From contig JAZGVH010000002.1 of the NCBI GenBank assembly GCA_039889245.1, positions 868,001 through 932,000 of the forward strand: a stretch of DNA of 64,000 nucleotides, written 5' to 3'. Below the pieces are notes generated by a model, which was given only the letters and a program-made list of their open reading frames with translations, was not told the origin of the DNA and searched no databases. Below are positions 37,183 through 46,778 of this stretch, piece by piece. The DNA comes from Dermatophilaceae bacterium Soc4.6 (GTDB taxonomy: Bacteria > Actinomycetota > Actinomycetes > Actinomycetales > Dermatophilaceae). Every line of letters starts with the position of its first letter. Position 1 is the stretch's first letter. The position numbers were made by a program, and so were the translations under genes.

Positions 37183-39396
37183 TCAGGCGTCGCCGTCGCC
37201 GAGCTTGGCCGCCGGCGTCAGCTGCACCTGGCGCAGGAACTCGATGTTGCTGCGGGTGCGCTTCAGACGCTGGAGCAGCAGCTCCATCGCGGCCTGGGGC
37301 TCGAGGCCGCCGAGCACCCTGCGCAGCTTCCACACGATGCTCAGCTCTTCCTCGCTCATGAGCAGCTCCTCGCGTCGGCTCCCCGACGTCGTGACCTCGA
37401 CGGCCGGGAAGATCCGGCGCGCCGCGAGCTCACCCGAGAGCGTCAGCTCCATGTTGGCCGTTCCCGTGAACTCCTCGAAGATCACCTCGTCCATCCGCGA
37501 GCCGGTCTCGACCAGGGCCGTGGCGATGATGGTGAGCGACCCGCCGTTCTCGATGTTGCGGGCCGCCCCGAAGAACCTCTTCGGGGGGTAGAGCGCCGCA
37601 CTGTCGACCCCGCCAGAGAGGATGCGCCCCGATGCGGGCGCGGCCAGGTTGTAGGCCCGCCCGAGCTTGGTGATCGAGTCGAGCAGGACCACGACGTCGT
37701 GCCCCAGCTCGACGAGCCGCTTGGCCCGCTCGATGGCCAGCTCGGCGACCGTCGTGTGGTCCTCGGCCGGTCGGTCGAAGGTCGAGGCGATGACCTCGCC
37801 CTTCACCGCCCGCTGCATGTCGGTGACCTCCTCGGGCCGCTCGTCGACGAGGACGACCATGAGGTGGCACTCCGGGTTGTTGGCCGTCACCGCGTTGGCG
37901 ATGGCCTGCACGACCGTCGTCCTGCCCGCCTTGGCCGGCGCGATGACGAGCCCCCGCTGGCCCTTGCCGACGGGGGCCACGAGGTCGATGATGCGCGCCG
38001 TCCACCCCGCGGTGTCGGTCTCGAGCCGTAGCCGCTCCTGGGGGTGCAGGGGGGTCAGCTTGGCGAACTCGCTGCGGGTGATCGCCTCGTCGGGGTTGGC
38101 TCCGTTGATGGCGTCGAGCCGCACCAGGGCGTTGAACTTCTGACGCCCGTTGCCGCCGCCCTGCTGAGGCTGCTCGCCCTCGCGCAGGGCCTTGACGGCA
38201 CCGGTGACGGCGTCACCCTTGCGCAGGCCGTGCTTCTTGACCAGACCCAGCGGGACGTAGACGTCGCTCGGCCCGGGCAGGTAGCCGGAGGTGCGCACGA
38301 AGGCGTAGTTGTCGAGCACGTCGAGGATGCCGGCCACCGGCACGAGCACGTCGTCGTCGGCGACCTGCATCTCGGGCTCGAACTCCTGCGCCCCCCCGGG
38401 AGTCACGCCGCGACGCTTGCGGTCACGGCTGCGTTGACGGTTGCGACGCCGTCCACCGGGACGGTCGTCGTCGTCGTCGTAGGCACCGAGGCCCGATCCG
38501 GACGGCGGGGCCGAGGCGGCGGACAGGGAGACGGGGGGAGCGACCTGGGCGACCTGGGCCGGCTGCTTCGCGCCGGCGCCGGACTGGCCACCGCTTCCGG
38601 CTTGTCCGGCGGGGCCGGTCGGGCCGAGCTGGGCGGCCTGCCGACCCTGCCGCTCGGCCTGGGGACCGGCCGCCGATCGGGGTTGCTGGATGCCGCCACC
38701 CGGAGCCCGTGCCGACTGGTCGCCCTGCGACCCCTGACGCCCGTCCAGAGCCTCCTGCCGGGCGGCCGCGGCCTCCTGCCGGGCGGCCTGGGCGTCCCGA
38801 CGCGACTGCCGCGCCTCCTGCCGGGCCAGCTGGGCCACCGACGGCTCCTGCCGGCCCACCGATGGCTCCTCGGGCAGGTCGATCCGCTCCTGCTGGGGCT
38901 GCTGGGGCTTCTGGGGCTCGTTCGAGGTCTCGCGAGTCTCCTGCGGCCCGGCGATGCGCTCGGCGAGCGCGCGTTCCGGCGTGCGGGCCAGCTCGTCCTG
39001 GAGCTCGGCTCGACGACGGTCCTTCTCGACGCTCGACGTCTCGGCCTGCGTGGTCCCGGCCACCGGTGCGGGGGTGGTCACACCGGACTCGGCCCGACGA
39101 CCCGAGCCCCGGGAGGCACGCGCCCGGGGTGGCACTTGCTCATCCGGAGCCTCCGGCGCCGGGGCCGACTGCGCCGGGGCCGCCGTGCGGGCCGGAGCAG
39201 CGACGCCGGACTGGTGCTCCACGATGGAGGCCACGAGGTCGTCCTTGCGCATCCGGGCCGTGCCGCGAATGCCCAGCTGGCTGGCGAGGTTCTTCAGGTC
39301 GGCGACGTTCATGCCGGCGAGACCGCCACGGGTGCGCGCGGTCCGCCCGTCTGACGACGCGTCCTGCCCAGCCGTGAGATCGGTGGTGTCTGTCAA
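37183..39396 (-). CDS. rho: Transcription termination factor Rho
   Basis: Hexameric RNA helicase of 737 residues (E. coli 419). The N-terminal SAP-like helix pair (NVADLKNLASQLGIRG, RKDDLVASIVEH) is followed by a low-complexity Gln/Arg/Ala/Pro-rich insertion (about 70-300), then the RNA-binding OSB fold (GILDVLDNYAFVRTSGYLPG) and the ATPase core with Walker A VAPAKAGRTTVVQAIA and VVLLDSITKLGRAYN. Walker A reads AKAGRTT where most Rho has PKAGKT; Arg in place of Lys is seen in some actinobacterial proteins but is worth noting. It starts at TTG 39396, about six bases after a GAAGGA; an internal ATG (MNVADLKN) is the alternative. Confidence 0.95.
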   Translation of the reverse strand: MTDTTDLTAGQDASSDGRTARTRGGLAGMNVADLKNLASQLGIRGTARMRKDDLVASIVEHQSGVAAPARTAAPAQSAPAPEAPDEQVPPRARASRGSGRRAESGVTTPAPVAGTTQAETSSVEKDRRRAELQDELARTPERALAERIAGPQETRETSNEPQKPQQPQQERIDLPEEPSVGRQEPSVAQLARQEARQSRRDAQAARQEAAAARQEALDGRQGSQGDQSARAPGGGIQQPRSAAGPQAERQGRQAAQLGPTGPAGQAGSGGQSGAGAKQPAQVAQVAPPVSLSAASAPPSGSGLGAYDDDDDRPGGRRRNRQRSRDRKRRGVTPGGAQEFEPEMQVADDDVLVPVAGILDVLDNYAFVRTSGYLPGPSDVYVPLGLVKKHGLRKGDAVTGAVKALREGEQPQQGGGNGRQKFNALVRLDAINGANPDEAITRSEFAKLTPLHPQERLRLETDTAGWTARIIDLVAPVGKGQRGLVIAPAKAGRTTVVQAIANAVTANNPECHLMVVLVDERPEEVTDMQRAVKGEVIASTFDRPAEDHTTVAELAIERAKRLVELGHDVVVLLDSITKLGRAYNLAAPASGRILSGGVDSAALYPPKRFFGAARNIENGGSLTIIATALVETGSRMDEVIFEEFTGTANMELTLSGELAARRIFPAVEVTTSGSRREELLMSEEELSIVWKLRRVLGGLEPQAAMELLLQRLKRTRSNIEFLRQVQLTPAAKLGDGDA

Positions 39397-39637
39397 CGAA
39401 GGTCCTTCTCGTCGTCATCGGCCGTCCCCGTGTGGGAGGGCCGGTATGAGCCAGCACACGCTGGCGTCATGGTGGGATCTGCCGCCCCGGTGGGCCGGAC
39501 GGCGACGGGAGCGGCGACGACGTCGCCGAAGGGCGATGGTGACGTCTCTGGGCGCGGAACCGAAGAGCTCGGCCGCATCCCCCGGGCGCACGGTGAGACT
39601 AGCATCCCGGCCTGCCATCGCGCCGGTGCACAGGCGG

Positions 39638-40648
39638 TCACAGGCGTGAGACCGTCACCCCGACCGACGCGATCCCGGGGACAAGACGCTGCCACGCACC
39701 GGACGATCCGGCGGGGACGACGACCTGCTCCTGGGCCGAGGTCGTGGTGAGCACCATCACCGACGGGCCGGCCCCGGACACCACGGCCGCATGCCCCTGC
39801 GCGCGGAACGCGTCGACGAGCGCCATCGTGTGGGGGAAGGACGAGCGCCGTTGCTCCTGGTGGAGCCAGTCGCGCGTGGCCGGCAGCAGCAGGTGGTGGT
39901 GACCGGTGACGGCCAGGGCCAGCAGCGCCGCCCGCCCGGCCTGCTGGGCCGCCTCGTGGTGGGCCACGGAGGCGGGGAGCACGGCCCGCGCCGTGTGGGT
40001 CGCGAGCCGGGTGGCGGGCACGAGCACGACCGCGGTCAGTTGGGGTGCCACCTCGACGCGGGCGGTGCCGGTGCGACCGGCCCGGGGACCACCCGGGTCG
40101 AGGGTCCACGACACGGTGAGCCCGCCGTGCACGCTGGCCGTCGCGTTGTCAGGGTGGCCCTCCAGCTCGCTGGCCAGGTCGGCGACCAGCTGCAGGTCGA
40201 TGACCAGCGGGTCGCCTGACACGCGGTCGTCGGGCCTGCCGCCGTCGCAGTCGCGCGCGGCGGCGACGAGTCCGTGAGCGGCCGCCACCCCCGCGACGAT
40301 GGCCGACGCCGACGAGCCCAGACCCCGACTGTGCGGGATCGAGCCGCGGGCAAGCAGGTGGAGGTGCTCGGGCACCGGCAGGCCCAGCTGGGTGAAGCCG
40401 GTGACCATCGAGCGGTGCACCAGGTGCGAGGCGTCACGCGGCACCTCGGCGGCACCCTGGCCCTCGACCTCGATGACCAGCCCGCCGGCGTCGGTGACGG
40501 TGACCTCGACCTCGTCCCAGATGCCGAGCGCGATCCCGACCGAGTCGAAGCCGGGGCCGAGGTTGGCGCTGCTCGCCGGGACCCGCACCCGCACGCCCGT
40601 GCCGGGCGGTGGCACACGGCTCGGGTGCTCCCCCACCGGCTGCGTCAC
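39638..40648 (-). CDS. thrB: Homoserine kinase
   Basis: GHMP kinase making O-phosphohomoserine. 336 residues with [18 protein letters not shown] at the start, the ATP loop [17 protein letters not shown] (about 103) and [12 protein letters not shown] near the end. The start overlaps the thrC stop by four bases (ATGA). The C-terminal 60 residues are longer than usual. Confidence 0.95.
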   Translation of the reverse strand: MTQPVGEHPSRVPPPGTGVRVRVPASSANLGPGFDSVGIALGIWDEVEVTVTDAGGLVIEVEGQGAAEVPRDASHLVHRSMVTGFTQLGLPVPEHLHLLARGSIPHSRGLGSSASAIVAGVAAAHGLVAAARDCDGGRPDDRVSGDPLVIDLQLVADLASELEGHPDNATASVHGGLTVSWTLDPGGPRAGRTGTARVEVAPQLTAVVLVPATRLATHTARAVLPASVAHHEAAQQAGRAALLALAVTGHHHLLLPATRDWLHQEQRRSSFPHTMALVDAFRAQGHAAVVSGAGPSVMVLTTTSAQEQVVVPAGSSGAWQRLVPGIASVGVTVSRL

Positions 40649-41727
40649 TCGAGCCCGAGGGCGCGGGCGACGGTGACGGCGTCGACGGGCACCCGCACGG
40701 GCACCACCTCGGAGCCGTCAGCGCCCTTGAGGGCCCACTGCGGATCCTTGAGACCGTGACCGGTGACCGTGCAGACGATGCGGGCTCCCGCGGGCACGAG
40801 ACCGGCCTGGGCGCAGGCGAGGAGCCCCGCCACCGAAGCGGCCGACGCCGGCTCGACGAAGACCCCTTCGCGCGCGGAGAGCAGACGGTGGGCGTGCAGG
40901 ATCTGCTCGTCGGTGACGGCGTCGATGCGCCCACCAGACTCGTCGCGGGCGGCCACCGCGAAGTCCCACGAGGCGGGGTTGCCGATGCGGATCGCCGTGG
41001 CGATCGTCTCGGGCTCGTCGATCGGGTGACCGACGACCAGCGGTGCGGCTCCCGCCGCCTGGAAGCCCCACATGACCGGCAGGTGGGTGGCGGGCCCGGG
41101 CTGCGGCGACCCCTGGTGGTACTGCGAGTAACCACGCCAGTAGGCCGTGATGTTGCCGGCGTTGCCGACCGGTAGGCAGTGGATGTCGGGAGCGTCGCCC
41201 AGCGCGTCGACGACCTCGAAGGCCGCCGTCTTCTGACCCTCGATGCGGGCCGGGTTGACCGAGTTGACCAGCTCGACGGGGTAGGTCTCGGCGAGCTTGC
41301 GGGCGACGGTGAGGCAGTCGTCGAAGTTGCCCTCGACCTGCAGCAGCGTGGCGCCGTGCGCGATGGCCTGGCTCAGCTTGCCGAGCGCGATCTTGCCCTC
41401 GGGCACCAGCACGCCGCAGGTCATTCCGGCCTTGACGGCATACGCCGCGGCACTGGCGCTGGTGTTGCCCGTCGAGGCGCAGATGACCGCCTTCGCCCCG
41501 TGCTTGGCGGCCATCGACATGGCGGTGGTCATGCCCCGGTCCTTGAAGGAGCAGGTGGGGTTGAGGCCCTCGTACTTGAGGTGGACCTCGGCCCCGACGA
41601 GCGAGGACAGGTGCTCGGCCGGGATCAGCGGCGTGCCGCCCTCGAGGAGCGTGACGACCGGCGCCCCGTCGAGCATCGGCAGGCGGTCGGCATACTCGCG
41701 GATCACTCCGCGCCACTGGTGGACCAT
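40645..41727 (-). CDS. thrC: Threonine synthase
   Basis: PLP enzyme converting O-phosphohomoserine to threonine; 360 residues, the short bacterial class. PLP Lys in the [16 protein letters not shown] motif (about residue 61), phosphate loop [13 protein letters not shown]. It lies eight bases after hom and overlaps thrB, forming the hom-thrC-thrB unit. Confidence 0.96.
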   Translation of the reverse strand: MVHQWRGVIREYADRLPMLDGAPVVTLLEGGTPLIPAEHLSSLVGAEVHLKYEGLNPTCSFKDRGMTTAMSMAAKHGAKAVICASTGNTSASAAAYAVKAGMTCGVLVPEGKIALGKLSQAIAHGATLLQVEGNFDDCLTVARKLAETYPVELVNSVNPARIEGQKTAAFEVVDALGDAPDIHCLPVGNAGNITAYWRGYSQYHQGSPQPGPATHLPVMWGFQAAGAAPLVVGHPIDEPETIATAIRIGNPASWDFAVAARDESGGRIDAVTDEQILHAHRLLSAREGVFVEPASAASVAGLLACAQAGLVPAGARIVCTVTGHGLKDPQWALKGADGSEVVPVRVPVDAVTVARALGLE

Positions 41728-41735
41728 GGCGGTGG

Positions 41736-43097
41736 CTACTCTCCCTCGACCCGCATGACGGAGCGGACGGACCGGACGATGGGCAGGGACGAGAGCGCGT
41801 CGACGGTCGCCGACAGGGCGGCGTCGGTCGCGGTGTGGGTGACGACGACGAGCGAGGCCCCCCGCTCGCCCGGGGTCCCCGAGAGCGCCTGCTGGCGCAC
41901 GGTCTCGATCGAGACCTCGTGGTCGGCGAAGGCCGATGCGACCTGGGCCAGCACGCCCGGGCGGTCGGCCACGTCGAGGCTGATGTGGTAGCGGGTCAGG
42001 GCCTGCCCCATGGCGAGGATGGGCAGGTCGGCATAGGTGCTCTCTCCGGGGCCACGGCCGCCGCCGACGCGGTGGCGACCGACCGCGACGACGTCGCCGA
42101 GGATGGCCGATGCCGTCGGGTCACCACCCGCGCCCTTGCCGTAGAACATCAGCTGCCCCGCGGCGTCGGCGTCGACGAAGACCGCGTTGAACGCCTCGCG
42201 CACGCCGGCCAGCGGGTGCGATCGCGGGATCATCGCCGGGTGCACGCGCACCGAGACCCCCGTGGTGCCGTTGCCTGCGTCGACCTTCTCGCAGATCGCG
42301 AGCAGCTTGACGACACAGTCCATCTCGCGTGCGGCTGCGACGTCGGCAGCCGTGACGTCGGAGATCCCCTCGCGGTGCACGTGCTCGCTGGAGACCCGCG
42401 TGTGGAAGGCCAGCGAGGCCAGGATCGCAGCCTTCGCCGCGGCATCGAAACCCTCGACGTCGGCCGTCGGGTCGGCCTCGGCGTAGCCCAGAGCCTGCGC
42501 CTGGGCGACCGCGTCGTCGAAGCCGGCCCCCGTGGTGTCCATCTTGTCGAGCACGTAGTTGGTCGTGCCGTTGACGATGCCGATGACCTTGCGCACGTCG
42601 TCACCGGCCAGGGACTCGCGCAGCGGGCGCAGCAGCGGGATCGCCCCGGCGACGGCGGCCTCGTAGTAGAGGTCGACCTCGTGCTGCTGGGCCGCGGCAT
42701 ACAGCGTCGGGCCGTCCTCGGCGAGCAGCGCCTTGTTGGCGGTGACGACGGAGGCGCCGTGCTCCATCGCCCGCAGGATCAGGCTGCGGGCGGGCTCGAT
42801 GCCACCGATCACCTCGACGACGATGTCGGCGCGCGTGACCAGGTCGTGCGCGTCGGTGGTGAACAGGGCCGGGTCGACACCCGAGGCACTGCGGTCACGG
42901 CCGGCCCGGCGCACGGCGATGCCGACGATCTCGAGCGGGCGCCCCACACGGGCGGCGAAGTCGTCGCCGTGCTCGGTGAGGAGCCGCGCGACCGATGAGC
43001 CGACGACGCCGCACCCGAGGAGCGCGATGCGCAGCGGTTCACCGCTGCTCGCGGCGGTCGCGGCGCTGCCGCGGGGATCGGTCGGGGTCGGGGTCAC
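41736..43097 (-). CDS. hom: Homoserine dehydrogenase with C-terminal ACT domain
   Basis: Reduces aspartate semialdehyde to homoserine. About 453 residues: NAD(P) motif [17 protein letters not shown], catalytic-domain segments [12 protein letters not shown] and [17 protein letters not shown], and a C-terminal ACT domain ([20 protein letters not shown]) for threonine feedback. The start is uncertain: the frame opens with TTG 43124, and GTG 43103 and GTG 43097 follow. I chose 43097 because an AGGA lies eight bases before it. Confidence 0.94.
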   Translation of the reverse strand: MTPTPTDPRGSAATAASSGEPLRIALLGCGVVGSSVARLLTEHGDDFAARVGRPLEIVGIAVRRAGRDRSASGVDPALFTTDAHDLVTRADIVVEVIGGIEPARSLILRAMEHGASVVTANKALLAEDGPTLYAAAQQHEVDLYYEAAVAGAIPLLRPLRESLAGDDVRKVIGIVNGTTNYVLDKMDTTGAGFDDAVAQAQALGYAEADPTADVEGFDAAAKAAILASLAFHTRVSSEHVHREGISDVTAADVAAAREMDCVVKLLAICEKVDAGNGTTGVSVRVHPAMIPRSHPLAGVREAFNAVFVDADAAGQLMFYGKGAGGDPTASAILGDVVAVGRHRVGGGRGPGESTYADLPILAMGQALTRYHISLDVADRPGVLAQVASAFADHEVSIETVRQQALSGTPGERGASLVVVTHTATDAALSATVDALSSLPIVRSVRSVMRVEGE

Positions 43098-43218
43098 GGT
43101 CACGATCCTGCCGTCTGTCCACAAGATGGACGCCGATCATTCCGCGATCCGGACTCCAGGCCGCATGATCGGGGCGCCGTCGACGGGGGGTGAGGGCGGG
43201 TGGTGGGGGGAGTGGTGC

Positions 43219-44649
43219 TCACGAGACGTCCAGGGCGAGCAGGTCGTCGATGCTCTCGCGGCGCACGATCACCCGGGCGGCACCGTCGCGCACGGCCACG
43301 ACCGGGGGCCTGGGGGTGTGGTTGTACTGGCTCGACAGCGCACGACAGTAGGCCCCGGTGCCGGGCACCGCGAGCAGGTCGCCCGCCCGCACGTCGGCCG
43401 GGAGGTACTCGTCCATCACCACGATGTCACCGCTCTCGCAGTGCTTGCCCACGACGCGCGACAGCATTCCGGGGGCCTCGCTACGGCGGCTGGCCAGGGT
43501 GCAGGAGTAGTTCGCGTCGTAGAGGGCGGTGCGGATGTTGTCGCTCATCCCCCCGTCGACCGAGACGTAGGCGCGGGTGGCACCGGCGTCGAGCGAGACC
43601 TGCTTGACCGTGCCCACCTCGTAGAGCGTCAAGGTGCTCGGCCCGGCGATGGCGCGGCCGGGCTCGATCGAGACCCGGGGCACGCGCACCGACCGCGTGC
43701 GGCACTCCCGCTCGACGATGTCGGCGAGGCTGGCCGCGAGGCTCCTGGGCGGCAGCGGGTCGTGCTCGGTGGTGTAGGCGATACCGAAGCCACCGCCGAG
43801 GTCGAGCTCGGGCAGCTCGACCCCGTGCTCCTGCGCGATGTCGGCGTGGAGCGCCAGGATGCGCCGCGCCGAGACCTCGAAGCCTGCGGTGTCGAAGATC
43901 TGCGAGCCGATGTGGCTGTGCAGCCCGATCAGCTGCAGGTACGGGGCGTGCGCGAGGATCCGCCGGGCCGCCTCGGCGGCAGCGCCCCCGCTGAGCGAGA
44001 AACCGAACTTCTGGTCCTCGTGGGCCGTGGCGATGAACTCGTGCGTGTGCGCCTCGACCCCGACGGTCACCCGCACCATGACCCGCGCGACCCGACGCAG
44101 GCGCTGCGCCACCTCCGCCAGGCGCTCGATCTCGTCGAACGAGTCGACGACGACACGTCCCACACCCTGCTCGCCGTAGCCGACCGCCGCCTCGAGCTCG
44201 GCCACGGACTTGTTGTTGCCGTGCAGCCCGATCCGCTCGCCCGGCATGCCGGCGCGGCGGGCGACCTCGAGCTCTCCACCCGAGCAGACGTCGAGGTGGA
44301 GGCCGTCGTCGCGGATCCACCGCGCGACCTCGGTGCACAGGAACGCCTTGCCCGCGTAGTAGACGTCTGCCCCGCCGCAGAGGTCGCCGAAGACCTCCGA
44401 CCAGGTGTCGCGGAACTCGCCGGCCCGACGCCGGAAGTCCTGCTCGTCGAGCACGTAGGCCGCGGTGCCGAACTGCGCCGCGAGCTCGAGCACGCTCATC
44501 CCGCCGACGGTCAGGGCGCCGTCGGCACCGCGGGCGACCGAGTCGGACCACAGGGAGGGGACCAGGGTGTTGACGTCGTGCGGGACGGCCAGCCACGACG
44601 GCCGTCCGTATCCGTCGGCGTGGAGGGCTCCGGCCTCGTGCGCGCGCAT
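43219..44649 (-). CDS. lysA: Diaminopimelate decarboxylase
   Basis: Last step of lysine synthesis (meso-DAP to lysine). 476 residues, alanine-racemase-like barrel: PLP Lys in DVYYAGKAFLC (about residue 101), HSHIGSQ, the glycine loop LDLGGGFGIAY, EPGRAI, and the second-domain CESGDIVV. The ATG is at 44649. It is followed downstream by hom; argS, usually next to it, is absent. Confidence 0.96.
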   Translation of the reverse strand: MRAHEAGALHADGYGRPSWLAVPHDVNTLVPSLWSDSVARGADGALTVGGMSVLELAAQFGTAAYVLDEQDFRRRAGEFRDTWSEVFGDLCGGADVYYAGKAFLCTEVARWIRDDGLHLDVCSGGELEVARRAGMPGERIGLHGNNKSVAELEAAVGYGEQGVGRVVVDSFDEIERLAEVAQRLRRVARVMVRVTVGVEAHTHEFIATAHEDQKFGFSLSGGAAAEAARRILAHAPYLQLIGLHSHIGSQIFDTAGFEVSARRILALHADIAQEHGVELPELDLGGGFGIAYTTEHDPLPPRSLAASLADIVERECRTRSVRVPRVSIEPGRAIAGPSTLTLYEVGTVKQVSLDAGATRAYVSVDGGMSDNIRTALYDANYSCTLASRRSEAPGMLSRVVGKHCESGDIVVMDEYLPADVRAGDLLAVPGTGAYCRALSSQYNHTPRPPVVAVRDGAARVIVRRESIDDLLALDVS

Positions 44650-44655
44650 CCCACC

Positions 44656-44661
44656 AGCGTA
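44656..44661 (-). promoter_or_regulatory. -10 box of a leaderless promoter (lysA)
   Basis: Minus-strand TACGCT, six bases, ATG 44649. Confidence 0.45.
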
Positions 44662-44670
44662 GGGCCGACC

Positions 44671-45123
44671 TCAGGACCCGAACGCACGGCCCCGGGCCGC
44701 GTAGCCCTCGACGAGGTCGACGAGCTCGTCGGGGTCGAAGGGCTTGGTCACGAACGCGTCGACGCCGATCGCCCCGGCCCGCTTGCGCTCGTGGTCCTGC
44801 ACCGCAGCGGTGACCATGACGACAGGCACCTGCCGGGTGGCCTCGCGCTCGCGCAGCCACGACACGACCCACCACCCGTCGCGAGGCTCCATCTGGGCAT
44901 CGACGACGACCACGACGGGGAGCGGGTCGCAGCCCTCGAGCAGGTCGACGGCGGACTGGCCGTCGGGACGGTCGACGACGGTGAAACCGGCGAGCTCGAG
45001 GTTGACCCGGATGAGCAGCCGGATCGAGTCGGTGTCGTCGACGACGAGCACCCAGCCGGGGCGGCCGGCAGGAACGGCGGGTGACCCGAAGGGTGCGGTC
45101 GTCGAGGGCTCCGCCGGTTCCAT
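44671..45123 (-). CDS. Single-domain response regulator
   Basis: A CheY-like receiver of 150 residues with no output domain. Acidic pocket VLVVDDTDS (about 26-34), phosphoacceptor D75 in VVVDAQMEPRDG, switch Thr in VVMVTAA and the Lys in FVTKPFDPDEL. The ATG at 45123 is favoured over a GTG three codons earlier because TAGGGT lies seven bases before it. It must act by protein contact; the kinase is not adjacent on this strand. Confidence 0.85.
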   Translation of the reverse strand: MEPAEPSTTAPFGSPAVPAGRPGWVLVVDDTDSIRLLIRVNLELAGFTVVDRPDGQSAVDLLEGCDPLPVVVVVDAQMEPRDGWWVVSWLREREATRQVPVVMVTAAVQDHERKRAGAIGVDAFVTKPFDPDELVDLVEGYAARGRAFGS

Positions 45124-45130
45124 GAACCGC

Positions 45131-45136
45131 ACCCTA
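45131..45136 (-). promoter_or_regulatory. -10 box of a leaderless promoter (response regulator)
   Basis: Minus-strand TAGGGT, seven bases, ATG 45123. Confidence 0.45.
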
Positions 45137-45219
45137 GGCTGCTACCCTCACCGGGCACGCTGAAACAGGAGGAACTCCCTCGGAGACCTCGTTCACGTCA
45201 CTAGGGCCGACTGGTCTCG

Positions 45220-45294
45220 GCCCCCGTAGCTCAGGGGATAGAGCGCCGCCCTCCGGAGGCGGAAGCGCAGGTTCGAATCCTGCCGGGGGCACCA
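45220..45294 (+). tRNA. tRNA-Arg(CCG)
   Basis: Complete cloverleaf: acceptor GCCCCCG pairs with CGGGGGC, D arm GCTCAGGGGATAGAGC, anticodon stem CCGCC/GGCGG with loop CTCCGGA (anticodon CCG at 45253-45255), T arm CAGGTTCGAATCCTG, discriminator A and an encoded CCA end. Reads CGG codons. Confidence 0.97.
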
Positions 45295-45348
45295 CCGCAC
45301 GAGGTGGCGGGAGGAGCGGTCGTGAGACGACGACCGGGAGGGTAGGTC

Positions 45349-45744
45349 ATGAGCGACGACGCACAGTCGGTCCTGACCCTGCTCTACATCGAGGACAACG
45401 CCGCCAGCACCAGCGTCATGGAGGCGGTGCTCGAGCTGAGACCGGTATGGCGCTTCGTCCACCGCGGGCTCGTGGCGACCGGGGTCGAGGCCGCCGGCAC
45501 CGAGCGGCCAGACCTCATCCTCATCGACATGAACCTGCCCGACGCAACCGGGGCGCAGGCGCTCGCCATGCTCAAGGGTGACCCGGCCACGCGCGACATC
45601 CCCGTCGTGGTGCTCACCGCGAGTGCCACCGGCAGCAGCGCCGCATCCGTCCTCGAGGCGGGCGCCGAGCAGTTCTGGGTCAAGCCCCACGACCTCGGCC
45701 TGATGCTGGCCTACTTCGACCAGGTCGCCGCCCGGCACCTGTAG
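45349..45744 (+). CDS. Single-domain response regulator, paralogue of the hybrid-kinase receiver
   Basis: 131-residue receiver: TLLYIEDNAAS acidic pocket, phosphoacceptor D60 in LILIDMNLPDATG, Thr in VVVLTAS and Lys in QFWVKPHDLG. Its opening and the DMNLPD region closely resemble the receiver at the end of the hybrid kinase 1 kb downstream (LLYVEDNPPN, LLDLHLPDMNG), suggesting duplication. It may take phosphate from that kinase. Confidence 0.87.
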   Translation: MSDDAQSVLTLLYIEDNAASTSVMEAVLELRPVWRFVHRGLVATGVEAAGTERPDLILIDMNLPDATGAQALAMLKGDPATRDIPVVVLTASATGSSAASVLEAGAEQFWVKPHDLGLMLAYFDQVAARHL

Positions 45745-45799
45745 GCCACGGCCCGCGATCTCCCAGCGGACACCCAGCCTCGCTGACGACACTGGTCGC

Positions 45800-46663
45800 G
45801 TGCCCGTCCCCCCCTTCAGCGCGTCGGCACTGGCCACGACCTGGGCTCCGACCCTGCTCCTGCTCCTGCCCCTCACGCTCCTGCTCGCGTATGCAGCGCT
45901 CCTGGTGCGCCACCGCGGCGCGGCGCCGGCGCGGTGGCCGCTGGGGCGCACCGTCGCCTTCGTCGCCGCCACCCTCGTGCTGGCCTGGGCCGTGGCCGGC
46001 GGGCCGGCGGCATACCGGGGCTCGGTGCAGTGGACAGGAGCGCTCTCGGTGGGGCTGACCTCGGCCGTGGTCCCGCTCGGACTGGCCCTCGGTGACCCCC
46101 TGCGACTCTGGGAGCAGGTGCGGGGGCGACCCGTCGCGTGGGTGCGGGGCCGGGTGGCACGGGTCGTGATGTTCCCGCTGCTCGCCTCCGCCCTCTCCGC
46201 CGCCGTCATCACCTCGGCCTTCGCCACCGGCTGGTTCACCCAGGCCCGGACGGAGGCCGGCCCGTGGGCCGTCCTGCAGGTCGCCGCCCTGGTCACCGGC
46301 GCGCTCGTCACCCTGCCCCTGCTCGGCGACGAGCTGCTACCGCGCTGGTGCGGGCCGGGCCTGCGGACCGCGTTCGCCTTCGTCGACGGCCTGCTCGACG
46401 CCCTGCCCGGCCTCGTCGTGCTCGCCGCGGGCGACTCCGCCACGGGGCAGACGCTGCTCGCGGTCGCCGAGTCGGTCGGGCTGCCGATGATCTTCGCCGT
46501 GATGCTGCAGTGGGTGCGCGCCGACGAGGCGCAGGCGCGGGACACCGACGCGCAGCTCGACCGTCAGCCACCGCAGGCTGACGACGGCCCCGACGGCCCC
46601 GACCGCCCCTGGTGGGAGTCGGACCCGCGCTTCGCCGGTCGCTACGGCGGGCCCGGGGCCTGA
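45800..46663 (+). CDS. CtaG-like (Caa3_CtaG) membrane protein, cytochrome oxidase assembly
   Basis: 287 residues with about seven hydrophobic segments and a polar C-terminal tail (DEAQARDTDAQLDRQPPQ). The layout, the LVLAWAVAGGPAAYRGSVQWTG loop, an early membrane-proximal RWPLGRTVAFVAATL helix and the late FAVMLQWVRADE resemble Caa3-type CtaG proteins implicated in delivering copper to cytochrome oxidase. The histidines expected for copper handling are few, so the match is moderate. It lies between a receiver gene and a hybrid kinase. Confidence 0.6.
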   Translation: MPVPPFSASALATTWAPTLLLLLPLTLLLAYAALLVRHRGAAPARWPLGRTVAFVAATLVLAWAVAGGPAAYRGSVQWTGALSVGLTSAVVPLGLALGDPLRLWEQVRGRPVAWVRGRVARVVMFPLLASALSAAVITSAFATGWFTQARTEAGPWAVLQVAALVTGALVTLPLLGDELLPRWCGPGLRTAFAFVDGLLDALPGLVVLAAGDSATGQTLLAVAESVGLPMIFAVMLQWVRADEAQARDTDAQLDRQPPQADDGPDGPDRPWWESDPRFAGRYGGPGA

Positions 46664-46718
46664 GCATCGGCCCAGCGGGGCTGACAATGTATGCTATTCC
46701 GGGCGTAGACTCACGCTC

Positions 46719-46754
46719 ATGACCGGTCCGGGGGCACCTGCCGGACATCGTTGA
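46719..46754 (+). CDS. Possible 11-codon leader peptide ahead of the hybrid kinase
   Basis: MTGPGAPAGHR, starting seven bases after a TAGACT box (46706-46711), itself 19 bases from CTGACA. If transcription starts there, this ATG would be first on the RNA and the kinase GTG (46779) would follow 24 bases after its stop. Translation is unproven. Confidence 0.25.
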   Translation: MTGPGAPAGHR

Positions 46755-46778
46755 CACGACCTCGTTGGGGGCCAGACC

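Noticed and set aside
39415-39618. 67-codon minus-strand frame between rho and thrB
   Set aside because: Arg-rich with no ribosome site or similarity; treated as the rho leader region.
40645-43124. T-box or threonine attenuator ahead of hom-thrC-thrB
   Set aside because: The 120-base gap before hom lacks a T-box sequence, a Thr-rich leader peptide or a terminator/antiterminator pair.
43135-43170. GATCAT...ATGATC dyad upstream of hom
   Set aside because: Six-base arms 24 bases apart with no relation to a promoter; likely chance.
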